Under the pieces are notes generated by a model. That model made no database searches. It saw nothing but the letters and a program-made list of their open reading frames with translations, and was not told where the DNA came from. Position numbers and translations under genes: made by a program. From contig OY741276.1 of the NCBI GenBank assembly GCA_963514095.1, positions 15,814,959 through 15,878,958 on the forward strand: a stretch of 64,000 bases of DNA, written 5' to 3'. Shown one piece after another: positions 50,931 to 61,660 of the stretch. The stretch comes from Eutrigla gurnardus (lineage: Eukaryota; Chordata; Actinopteri; Perciformes; Triglidae). How positions within the stretch are numbered: the first letter of the stretch is position 1; the number at the start of each line of letters is the position of its first letter.

Positions 50931-51999
50931 AAAAGAAAAAAAACAGGCTGCCGTGCCGGGGGTGCGAGCTGACAAGGTGATTCCTGCCTGAGCTGTCAAG
51001 TAAATGTCTGCAAACAGAGGAAGTTTACAGTACGCTTCATGTAATCCACTAATGATGAAATATCATGTTGAGAATAAACTTTAACTTGTATATGAGCATA
51101 CTGTATTTATTTTAATACATGAACTCCTGTATAATTAAGCTACTTTTGTTATTTTTTACAGAGGGAAAATCATTTGAGCTGCTATAACAGCTGTCTAGAT
51201 TAATATTTTACTTTTCATCAAAACCAAATGATAAGACTCCGAAATAAGGCATAATGCATCGTATATCGATTTACTACGAACATTAAATTGAGCAGTTACA
51301 GTTACATCATTAAAATGCTTGTATGTTAATTGCATCTAAAAGGGGCCATTCTGCAATCATTAGCATTTCGAATTTCATTTTTCTCTGCAGAACTTTAAGC
51401 ACCATCACTTTATTGAAAGTGTTGTGTTGTAATAAATCTGTAAAATATTTTATTAATCAATAAAATACACTAATCTTTGTAAATGTAGCCTATTTTGTAG
51501 TTACTTTATGAAACTGACCATCTATCAATAGTGATTTTCTGTAATATTGTTCCTCCAAGTTAACAAAAAACTATGATACAAACAGCGAATATGTAATTTA
51601 ATAAAAAAAAAAAAAAAAAAAAATGTTAGTTTGTCATTTAGAGAATTGTAATGTTAATGTTAAACAATTGGCAGTGGACATTAAAAAAGCCACGGACCAC
51701 GAAAGCTTCAGCTCTGAACTCTGCTGAACTACATTTTAATAACAAAAAGAAAATTTACATTGCACTTATGATACAAATCTTTTGGTTTTATTTTCCAGCT
51801 GCGTGGCATTTTACACACTAAAAGCAGGTTCATAAAATACCAATATAAACATATTTATCACAATACTAAACTCTTTATCTAAAAAAAAAAAAACCTTTTT
51901 ACCCCAACTTGAAGTTGTCTAATAGTACAAAAGTACAAATGAATGAAATGTTGAAGATAAAATTAATCAGGGATTTTCTTTGCAAAACGCTCACTGTAA
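50931..51999. other. AT-rich non-coding stretch
   Basis: No gene. It contains a poly-A tract at 51603-51623 and several shorter A runs. Confidence 0.6.
51603..51623. repeat. poly-A tract
   Basis: Twenty-one consecutive A. Confidence 0.95.
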
Positions 52000-52850
52000 A
52001 CTTCAGACCATTACTTCTTACAGAGTAAAGGTTACTCAAGTAAGAGTATTGTTACTTTAGAATAATATAACTCAAGTAGAAGCAAAAAAGTATGTTGAAT
52101 TAAAACAACTCTTTAAAAGTACAATGTATCAAAAAAATGACTTAAGTAAATGTAATGAATTTTTATGCATTTCGACTTACTAAGGACTGGGTAGAGATGC
52201 TAGACCTCTGTAGAGCTGTATATTTTCCTGAACCTTCTGACAGCAGCATATGTTGTCACTTCAATTGTCCTCCTCAGAAAACAACAGCAAAAATAAGACA
52301 CAATCAGGATCTGAAAATGAAGTGGCAGAAAACAGGACGTCTGGATGCATTTTTTAATATAATTTTTTTTATCAGTGTTGCAGCTGCAGCTGCACTGTCT
52401 TCATCAGATGAGTCGTCACAGGGTCACCTGGTGTCTCTTGGAGGTCCCGTTCCATCTGCTGGTCCCGGGTCAGTCCGCCTCAAAGCAAACGCAACAATAT
52501 CACAGAAGAAGGTGACTTTGAGGTTGGCGAGTACAGAGAGCTAGAAACTGGCTCACAGGCTTTGCTCGACATACACAACCAACCGAGCTGCTGCTTTCAC
52601 ATCAAACAAACAGTAATGTTACTGTGCAGTAGTTTAATTCAAACTATGTTCAATACCTCAACGTTACCCAACCTTAACTGGCACCAGTATGGACATTTAA
52701 GACTCATTCACATGATCCTTCGCTGATATTAAACACATGCCAATGATTTTGTTCTACTGATGTTTGTGCACCGCTCTGTTGACTTGAGTGACAAGTGGTT
52801 CGTCCACTCACTGCCAGGTATTTTCTTTTAAAGCACCTGCTCTTTTCCAA
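52000..52850 (+). mobile_element. probable hAT-family non-autonomous element (ACTCAAGTA-type)
   Basis: 52028-52160 has the periodic 'actcaagtaagagta', 'actcaagtagaagcaaaaaagta' and 'acttaagtaaatgtaatgaa' words that mark an abundant fish hAT-like MITE. It is followed by a body (tttcctgaaccttctgacagcagcat, acacaatcaggatctgaaaa, ggctcacaggct) whose order I recall from the internal region of that element. The right terminus is not recognisable and the ends given are approximate. The 129-codon frame 52155-52544 lies inside this repeat and should not be read as a gene. Confidence 0.55.
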
Positions 52851-53088
52851 CAAAAAAGTCTAAGGCGGGCAGTTGGAATTGATGGTAGGACTCCAAACTG
52901 TGTGCTGACTTAGAGCTTGTAGCACTCAGTTAAAATAGGAAATAATGTATTAATTAGGAGATATTTTTTTAACCTGAACCCCATAATTGTTTAGGTATTT
53001 ATGATTCGGCTGCAGAGTAAACATGGAAGTACAATGCAGGCTATACAGAAGGGGAGTCGCGAAGACACCTAAACAAGCCATTGTTCTC

Positions 53089-53103
53089 CACACACACACA
53101 CAA

Positions 53104-53174
<71 letters not shown>
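53089..53174. repeat. (CA)n microsatellite
   Basis: Eighty-six bases of CA with one AAACAT interruption near 53102. Confidence 0.97.
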
Positions 53175-53175
<1 letters not shown>

Positions 53176-53800
53176 CGACGGACTCTGGATAATCAAAGGC
53201 AGTAAGAACAACAAAGCTGGAGCTTCAACGACCTAAAACTCAGACACACAACTTCATCTACGCTCCAATTTTTATTTTCATCTTATTATTATGTGCTTGT
53301 GACCAAATATACAGAATCTAAAAAAGCTACGTAAGCTTTCCACATGGATTTTCTAACGTTGTTGTTTGTTTAATCCCTAACCCAGGTTTGGGGGGCTATA
53401 TGTGTTTTCTCACTTTCCTGAATCCAAACATTGTACTGAGTATTTAAAGTGATGTCATGTGTTAATGGACCCCGTCTTGACTCGGTCTTGTTCCCCTTTG
53501 GACTAATCTTGAGTTGACAAACAAACATACAGCATTAACAGTTATTATATTTTACGTGCTAATACTCTGTATAATACATAATCTGAATATTTTTTTGTCT
53601 GGTTTTGACATATCAGAGCTTTAATCTTAACCTCTCATCTATAATCAGATCAGCATTTCTTTTTTGCATAAAACCAAAACAGATTATTGTCAAAATTTTA
53701 TTGTAAAACGATAATCCCTTCATGTGTTATTCCCATTGTAACAGATAAAAACTTCTTCTTAGATCACTAGACAGGAACCAGGACCCCCAATATAGATACT

Positions 53801-53810
53801 GTGTGTGTGT

Positions 53811-53852
<42 letters not shown>
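53801..53852. repeat. (GT)n microsatellite
   Basis: Fifty-two bases of GT with one GTAT interruption near 53814. Confidence 0.97.
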
Positions 53853-53854
<2 letters not shown>

Positions 53855-54317
53855 CTACGAGCAGGCGTTGCAGTACTCACCTCTGTGTGTGTTGGTTTAT
53901 CTGAGAACACACTACCTGATAAAGGAAATGACCTGGAAGTGTCAGTCAGTCGGTTTATTAGGCAGGAGGAAGTTCAGCTGGACTGAAACAGGAAGTCGTC
54001 GCCAGGAGGAACCAGCTGACTGAGGCGGAGCTCCTCCTTTGTTCTGCAGCGATGCAGAAATGCCAGATCTTTTCTCAGTGACGCTTGGGCCTTTTTCTTC
54101 CTTTGACAGATCCCTGAATGGTGACGTGTGAACTTTTCCTCTCTATCTCCGCCCAATTCAACGTATTTACTTTTACGTAAGAAATGTGTTATGGGTTAGG
54201 GGTTACATGAGATGTAAGTACGATAGCTCCTAGCGGACTGTCGTGAGAGCAATTAGCAATGCTAGCGCCGTGGCTGCACATATGATGATGTCAGTTAACC
54301 ACCAAACATTTCTGACA

Positions 54318-54450
54318 AATGTCGGATGGGTTGCCACGACATTTGGCACACATATTTGTGTTTCTCACATGAATACAATCATGAGTTTGGGGACCTTAAA
54401 TCTCACACCATCAGCCTGGTGAAACTTCAATTTGTGATTTTGGACCTCAG
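54318..54450 (+). repeat. interspersed repeat family B-like fragment
   Basis: 'aaatgtcggatgggttgcca', 'catttggcacacata', then 'ccatcagcctggtgaaac' resemble, from memory, the abundant fish repeat tentatively named family B at 24055. Direct similarity between the two copies is weak. Confidence 0.35.
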
Positions 54451-56136
54451 CTGGCTAAATGTTGGCTTTGACTTGTGACAGCACTCAGACAGTGACTGAT
54501 GATGTTTTACATAAGAAAACAAGTGCAGATAAGGTTACAAATAAAACGTCTCCATCCTTAGTCGTTAATGCTGATTTCTGTGATTTAGTGTTTTCTGGGA
54601 GCATCATGTTGCGGGGAATGCTTCTGCAGTTTGAATGTTACCTGTTATCACTGCTCATCTCCGGCGGACCACCGCTGCTCCACCATCAGATAGTTAATGT
54701 TTAACCAGGGATGAGACCTGGGGAGGGAGCATTAGGGGATCAGTCGTTCCTCACACTTCATTGTGTTGTTCCAGTTCTCCCCTCCATCCCAAACACTGTT
54801 TGTTTGATGGCAATGAAACAATTGAGTTGGCAGCCTGCAGCTGCCAGTAAAAAGCAAGACATCAATCACGTTGTGCAAACTCCTAACGCTGGGTCTCCTT
54901 CGGTCAACTGAGAGGAATTCAACAGCCGGTAGCCCTCAGCCCACACTCAGCCCACATGAGCTGGTATCTAGGGACACAAATATGACCAGATGCCTTATAA
55001 ACACCTTTATAACCTCAGAGCTATGGCACATATCAATAAAATCATACCAGGATGTGATTTCACATTCTTGTCAAAGGAGTTTATATTTGAATTTTTAATG
55101 TTGATATCAATCAGAAAGAGAGAGAGCAAAAAAATGTCAAGATTAGTTTACAAGTCTTGTATTGACTACTTCTCAGCCTGTCAAAGCAGTTGTATCATGT
55201 TTTCTCTGGCTCTGAGGAAATAATCCTGACGGTGAGTGATGTCATCACAGTTATAACAGTATCTGCTATTTCTTGGGGGCAAATTAACAAACCACAGTTC
55301 AGTCAGACAACTCACGTTTAACATATTTATTGTAGCAGCAGCACATAATTAGAGTTTGGCGTCTAGGCTCCGGCCTCATCACTCTCCAGCTTAACTTACA
55401 AGAGACAATGGGTAGTGATGAGTAAATATCTTAACCCCCCCTCCGGAGCCTACAGGTGGATGCTGGGGAGGTGGGAGGGGTTTGTAAGAAGTTGACAGCA
55501 GTACTGACGTGCAGCAGAGGCAATGACAGCCGAAGGGGGGACACGGGAAAACGTCATAGCTTAAATAGACCGCCAAATAGGGAGGATGTGAGTATTATTA
55601 GTAGATTATTGGACTATGAGGTATGTCACATGATTATGAAGGCGCGGCTCGAGTTGTCTGCCTGAACTAGCTCGCAGGCTTCGCTCCATGTGTGGAGTTT
55701 GAGAGACGTGGGTAATCAAAAGGCAGGGAGGGTATATATATGATTGTAGTGCTGATTTCTTTAAATAAACAATTTCTTGCAACTTCATCACCGTAGTGCC
55801 CCTTTAAAAATGCGTTAAAAGATCAGTGTGCTGGCTTAAAAGTGTCAATATAAGTCAATACAAGTACAACCTATCAACTTATTAAATTAATGCAAAGAAA
55901 TACCAGTTGAGATATTATGCCAAATACGTTAATGCATTATGCTGCAGAGATCTACTACCAACCAGTAGTGTTCAGCCTGTCCTGTCTTGTAATTCCACTT
56001 GTGCCCTGATGGGCGATAATGAGTCACTGTCCAGTCATTCCTCAATCCAATATGAAGAAGAAGAAGAAGTAGAGCTACCGAGATGCAGGTACCTGGTACG
56101 TTTAGAGAGTTGTGATGTAAATCTTGGTCCGACACA

Positions 56137-56169
56137 GCATTTGAAGATCAAATGATGATCTTCAAATGC
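56137..56169. repeat. perfect hairpin 1 (14-bp stem, 5-nt loop)
   Basis: GCATTTGAAGATCA, loop AATGA, then the exact reverse complement. It shares its last two bases with hairpin 2. Confidence 0.95.
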
Positions 56170-56207
56170 AGGGCAAGAATATGTTGTGTTTCATATTCTT
56201 GCCCTGC
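56168..56207. repeat. perfect hairpin 2 (16-bp stem, 8-nt loop)
   Basis: GCAGGGCAAGAATATG, loop TTGTGTTT, then the exact reverse complement. It starts within the last two bases of hairpin 1. Confidence 0.95.
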
Positions 56208-59200
56208 TGTTAGTTTGCAGTTGACTTCTTTTGGTAATAACTGATGACTGTACATTTAGATTGTATGGACCTGGAAGTAAAGGTGAACTTCCACCCCCCT
56301 ATTTCTTTGGAGGTTACTAGGATTACAAATTGCACCTTTAAATAACTCATCTTCATTCAGGTGCAATTACATTTTCAATTGGCAATTAGCATCAATATCT
56401 TGAAACAAAAGCACAATGAAGGAGATCACGGAATCAGATCAAATATCCACTAGTTCAAGGACTTATTAAGACTGTGTTTTGGCTGTCGTATGTATTTGAT
56501 TTACAGGTAAATCATGGTGATAATTAAGATGATAAGTGAGATGATCCATAACAATCGCTAGAATTTGACTTGCATGCATTTGAATACAGTGAAAGCCAGG
56601 CTCAGCCTCTGCACAGCAGCAGTTTGTCTCTCCTTATGCAGACAGGAGGAAAGTGTGTCCATCATATTTTGGGGGGAAGATTAAGCCGCCTGACTGACAT
56701 GAAGGGAATGAATTTGTGTCGCTGCATTCCAGCTTTTATGGTCCTGTGTGTTTTATTTAAAGTTCGGGAGGTGTAATAAAATCTTATCTCTTGCTTTCAC
56801 TGTGGACAAGTCGGCTCTAAACTGCCGTCTCTGGGGCGCCCTAAGTGTCTGTTTGCCTCGCCCGCCCATAAACGGCAGGCCTGATTAGCTTAGCAGGAGA
56901 ACAAATCAATAAACGTAGCCCCTGCTGGCTGAGCACGGGGCACGCAGCAACATCACGAACATGGAAATATGTGGAGATTTATAAGTGGCAGGAAGGCTTG
57001 TTATGATGCACTTCCAGAATTGTGTGGATGATGTGCCCTTTTATTATGTCACATCAGGCGATTCGAATGACATTTTTTTTTAATGCTGGAAATTACGCGA
57101 AATGACAAACAGAGGTGGAAATTATAAAAAAAAGTTTCCTGAAGTCCTTGGATTCACGAAGACGTCTATGCATGTTTGTAGGTGAAAGCATATTATGTGT
57201 TTGTGATATGACGGGAAGTTGATGTCTCAAATCAAACAATTATTTCAACTAAGGTATTCAAAATCGAGCTTGCTGCAGAAACCGGGCCGGCATTCTGTCA
57301 CTGATCTGTCACTGGGTCGTAACTTTACACAGGTTTGCTTTCTGCAACAGAACGAGAGGAGGAAATGAGTCGCGAAGCTCCGACCGAGAGCTCAGCATCT
57401 CTGCATGGATCCCATGGTGCAACACAATGCAAGTCCGACTTCTAATCAGCTCAGTGAATAAACAACTAATTAGCCGTCCGCCGGCCCCTAATGATGTGCT
57501 GACAAACACACGGACAGAAACACTGGAGCTGATAAACAGCAGGAGCTGACAATTTATTCCTGAGTCTTATCTCAGTGGAGTTGAGACAAAGGCTTGATTA
57601 GAAACGGGGGCAAAGTCAACAGAGTGCTGGGAGGGTTGGAGGGAGGATGTGGGTCTTTACATGCTAACCTCCCGACGGTAATATTAGGGTGGCAGGCTAA
57701 CTACTCGATATGTTCTCATGCTCCCATTAATAGGCAACATCTGGTTGGAGTCCAAAGAAAAAAACATTTCAATTCAAGGTTTATTTTTAATTAATTAGGC
57801 ATCTTTGTTTTTACGTTTATTTATTTATTTTTGTCTCCTAATGCATTTCAGATGAACTTGAGCAAATCTTTTATACCAATAATTCAGAAATCATGTGAAA
57901 GGAGTGGGACTTCCTTGACTGTGCTCTGATGCAGCTGCATTCATCGTTCCATTAGCGGTCTTAAGAAACAGTACACGCTGAAAAGTGCTTCTACTTCTTT
58001 TATCTTCTCTTTTTTTTTTACTCACCGACAGTAATGTGTTCTGTTGTCTGGCCTTGCTCGTTCTCTTAATATAATTTCAAGCTCTGCTGTTCAGCCTTTA
58101 TTCCACACAGACTCCAAACTTCTTAACATTCTTCACTCCGCAGTGAGATAAGGTCAACCTGTAGCATTGCTATCAAAAGAATAGCAACTGTGCCCAGAAT
58201 ACGTTCGTCAGTGATCCGTGCAGCTTTTTACATTCCCTTCGGTCATTGTCTGCTGTGCATGCTGATTATGAGCCACGAGTGCCTCACCCATAGTGTGAGT
58301 ATGAGGTGGCTGCAGGGGGGTCGCATCATTCAGAGGCCCTCAGCCAGACTCGCCCACAAACTCAGTTAGGTGAAAATGAATGCTTGCCCTTCTTTCATGT
58401 CTCCCTTCAGAAATGTGGATCATGTTATCGGCATTCCTGCAGAACTCGCCATATTTTAATGTCAAGCAGGCTGTGTGGAAGAGTTTTTAAAAATATGCGT
58501 ATATATAGTCACGCGTCAATTTACACAGCGGTGCTCGTTGGCGTCTGACACAGAGGATGATTGAGGAGCTGGATGGGTTTAAAAGAACACAGGCTTTCGT
58601 CTAGTCAGCTGCTGTTCAGGCCCTGCTAGCAGTAAACTTGACATTTTGTCAGGCGAGTTGTTAGTCACGTTAATTACATCGTCGTTCGTCAACCACGCTC
58701 TTTTCCAAAATACACTGAGTGGTTTTGTTGCCTAAATCTTATTTCGTTGGAGCTTTATTTTGAAAGGACACATAACGAGTATATATTGACACAACTGATG
58801 CTACAAAAGTGTGTAGAGCATCATAGCTTGAAGCATAGTACCACTGACCAAGCTGCGTTGTTTGATGGGTTTGTGTGACAACATTATGGTGACAATGTGT
58901 GTCTTTGTTCTGAGATCGTCCTTCCTGCCATCTGAGGCGAGTATCAACCTTATTGGATTGTCCGATCAATAGTGCAGCATGGTCATCCATTTCTAGTGGC
59001 CAGACACCCCTCGACCTCGGCATATGTGCTTAACATTATATTTGTAGCTAACATTAACATGTTATTCATGTTTGGACTTGTCGTGTATGGAGGCCACAGT
59101 GTGCCAAACATGCAAAAGTGAACTACACGAGAATGATTGTCTGCATGCAAAAGGTTTGATAACCTGCAGCCTGAGCCTGTTGAAATGCATTTGTATAAAC

Positions 59201-59977
59201 CACAGACTGTCTATTATATAAACAAAGAGGTCGCCTAGAAGAGGTTATTTTAAGTGTTGATGGAGATGCTACAATGTTAGCATAGCCTAGCTCCCATCAA
59301 TTTGAACTCCATTCTTAAAAAAATAAGCTTTTTTTAAAGTAGTTTGTTCAGCGTCTTGTGGACGGAACCAACAACACATGACAAATCTTCACAATTAAAT
59401 GACTGCGAATGGATAACATGTTTAAACATAATTATTTAGTTATTATCATCCCTAAAACCTAATTTTACCGTCCACATCACAGTTCACATCAGTGCCCACG
59501 GAAGAGCAGCACTTTCGATTCTGGTTTCCTCGTGAATCCTCTTACAGACGTAGAAGAAATGCCTTCCATTTTAAAAAAATAGCTTGATGAAAAATGCAAA
59601 CTTTGGCGTACTGCAGATGCAGTAATTTTGGGGCGACAGTAGGTCATATCAGCAACTGTAATTTATTGGACACCCATAGAGGGAGTGTGACTGCAGCAGG
59701 AGTCAGAGCTCAGCTTCAGGGCCGTCATTCACTCTGTGACATCACCACAGGGAGACCACCGCTGTCACCAGAGCCCAAGTGCTTCCTGATCAACTTTACT
59801 GCCACCGTCTGTGTGCGAGAGCAGCGCTGCATTTTTATTGAGCAGTCCATTTCACTTTGTTGTCCTCACATGGAGGAAACGCACATTCTCATATAAAGAG
59901 GCCTGTCAGAGTCCACAAGGAGCCTCGTTCCATTAGACGCAGAGTGTTTCCCTTTACATCCCCTCCCCACAGGAGAG
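56208..59977. other. non-coding stretch, no gene recognised
   Basis: No gene supported. Open frames at 57309-57509, 58306-58548, 58739-59023 and 59594-59896 are unrecognised. The block at 56780-57090 is listed separately. Confidence 0.5.
56780..57090. promoter_or_regulatory. GC-richer, repeat-poor block, possible enhancer
   Basis: Contains the posterior HOX/CDX-type word CCATAAA (56866-56872) and an ATCAATAAA word near 56907, in a block with no simple repeats. Conservation cannot be judged here, so regulatory status is inferred. Confidence 0.22.
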
Positions 59978-60325
59978 ACTGAGGGAACATAGGGCTGAGG
60001 GAACATAGGACTTAGGGAACATAGGTATGAGGAAACAAAGGGTTCAGGGATCATAGGGCTGACGGAACATAGGACTGAAGAAGCAAAGGTCTGAGGGAAC
60101 ATAGGTCTGATGGAACATAGATCTGAGGGAACATAGGGTTGAGGGAACATATAGTAGATGGAAAATAGATCTGAGGGAACATAGGTTGAGGAATCATAGG
60201 GTTGAGGGAACATTCGACTGAAGAAGTATAGGTCTGATGGAACATATATCTGAGGGAACATAGATCTGAGGGAAAATAAGACTGAAGAAGCATAGGTCTG
60301 AAAGAAAATAGGGTTCAGGGAAAAA
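59978..60325 (+). repeat. 16-bp minisatellite, about 22 diverged units
   Basis: Units of the form ACATAGGNCTGAGGGA repeat with much variation (GGTCTGA, GGACTGA, GGGTTGA, ATCTGA; GGAAGC or GAAGAAGC spacers). The family and orientation are the same as at 36832-36905. On the minus strand the period gives a 16-residue repeating peptide in overlapping frames (162 and 80 codons), which has no start context or domain and is read as incidental. Confidence 0.93.
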
Positions 60326-60676
60326 GGCAAACGTTCAAGAACAATGGAACTCACAGCTTTAACCTCAGTTTCTTCGTTTCACCAGTAACTGACTTAAAGC
60401 ATAATATCGACGGAAATAATACAAATATTAAAACGAGGCCTTAAGATTAGTCATAAAACAGGTGCCACCTTCTGGTCCTTTACACTTAACCACTGGTGTG
60501 TATCACAGAACAAATATTGAATTAATATGTATCTATTAGACCACAAAACGCACCTCTTCTGGCACTTTCAGGTCGGAAAGGCAAGTTTAAACTTGATTAT
60601 AAGCATACAAATTCTATGCATGTAGCTGTTTGAGAAGAAGTCTTTTCTTTTTCAAATACAGGTAATTCAAGATTTA

Positions 60677-60751
<75 letters not shown>

Positions 60752-61249
60752 GATATATTCTTTTTCCCCCCTTTTTCTGATTTCTCGAGAGAGAAAATTA
60801 ACAATTGGTCAAAATTGCAAGCCATAAGGACATTCTTTGCTGATTACAGGAGAAAATTAGTCGTATTTTAGGTGTAATGGGTTTGTTAATTGACGTCCAT
60901 GCTGTGCAATTTTGCTGCTGGCCTGGCTGGCCAGAGAGCTTTATTCCAGGACCGACAGCAGCAGCAGCCTCCCTGCTTCTGCAAACTGTCAGCCACACCA
61001 CAGGTGTTGATTTATACCATTAATAATTCACAAAGTTGCTTGCTCTCTTCTGTGTTGGCCAGATGCCTCTCTGCACTGCCAGAGCGTGTCAGCTGCACAC
61101 TGAACATGTCATAGACGCAGAAATAAGACATAAATATTTTAGAAAATATACACCAGAAACAGCCAGTGGAACAGGGTGCATATCTGAGAGAACTGCCATG
61201 TTTTAGTGGCCATCTTCTATCTTTATTTTTATTCTAAAGCCGGGAGAGA
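60326..61249. other. non-coding stretch with AT tract
   Basis: No gene. Opposed frames at 60798-61001 (-) and 60890-61114 (+) overlap and are unrecognised. Confidence 0.55.
60681..60746. repeat. (AT)n microsatellite
   Basis: Sixty-six bases of AT alternation. Confidence 0.98.
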
Positions 61250-61404
61250 GAGATGGTGAAATGTGCCATACAGGAGGGCTAGCCACGTATGTCCCTCTCC
61301 CTCTGATTGCTGCGCTCTAATGAGCATGGCGGACGGTGAATCTTTTCAGAGCAAATTGTTGAAGACATCTGGCCAAGCTTTCTCTCTGATGCAGCTGAAA
61401 TGTC

Positions 61405-61416
61405 CCTCTAGATGGC
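61405..61416 (+). promoter_or_regulatory. CTCF-like motif (one mismatch)
   Basis: CCTCTAGATGGC matches the CTCF core at 11 of 12 positions (T for A at position 3). It ends one base before the X-box-like palindrome. Confidence 0.3.
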
Positions 61417-61430
61417 GTTGGCATGGCAAC
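61417..61430 (+). promoter_or_regulatory. RFX X-box-like palindrome
   Basis: GTTGGCATGGCAAC differs at one position from the ideal RFX X-box GTTGCCATGGCAAC. RFX factors bind such sites at ciliary and other promoters and enhancers. Occupancy here is inferred. Confidence 0.5.
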
Positions 61431-61660
61431 CTCTAACTGCTATTCAGCCGCGTTGCGGTTTGAAAGGTTTAGGGTCCATAGTTGAAAATCCATTTGGGCC
61501 TCTAGCAGCAGCGCTCTGCACTCCACTCGGCAGGCTGGAGGTGCAATAAATACTCCCTCGCCCAAGGAAAAATAGATTCCCTTTATGAATTGATGGCACT
61601 CATAGCACCAACATGCCTTTGTTGTTTGCCTTTGTTATAAGGGCCTTATTAGCGGTAACA

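Larger units (their letters stand above)
52851..56136. other. non-coding stretch with microsatellites and repeat fragments
   Basis: No gene supported. It holds the CA and GT tracts at 53089 and 53801 and a family B-like fragment at 54318. The stretch 55300-55800 has repeat-like wording but I cannot assign it. Open frames are short and overlapping. Confidence 0.5.
61250..61660. promoter_or_regulatory. candidate regulatory block with CTCF-like and X-box motifs
   Basis: A GC-richer, repeat-free block centred on the motif pair at 61405-61430. Words such as gcgctctaatgagcatggcg and ggcaggctggaggtgcaataaa look non-random but are unassigned. There is no open frame of note. Confidence 0.3.

Noticed and set aside
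52155..52544. 129-codon frame with an Ala/Ser-rich stretch
   Set aside because: It lies within a probable hAT-like repeat.
59195..59360. 'accacagactgtctattatataa' as a third copy of repeat family A
   Set aside because: Only about 25 bases resemble the family's outer end. The rest does not align by eye.
59866..60354. 162-codon minus-strand Phe/Pro/Ser-rich frame as a structural repeat protein
   Set aside because: It is the translation of the 16-bp minisatellite, and overlapping frames read similarly.
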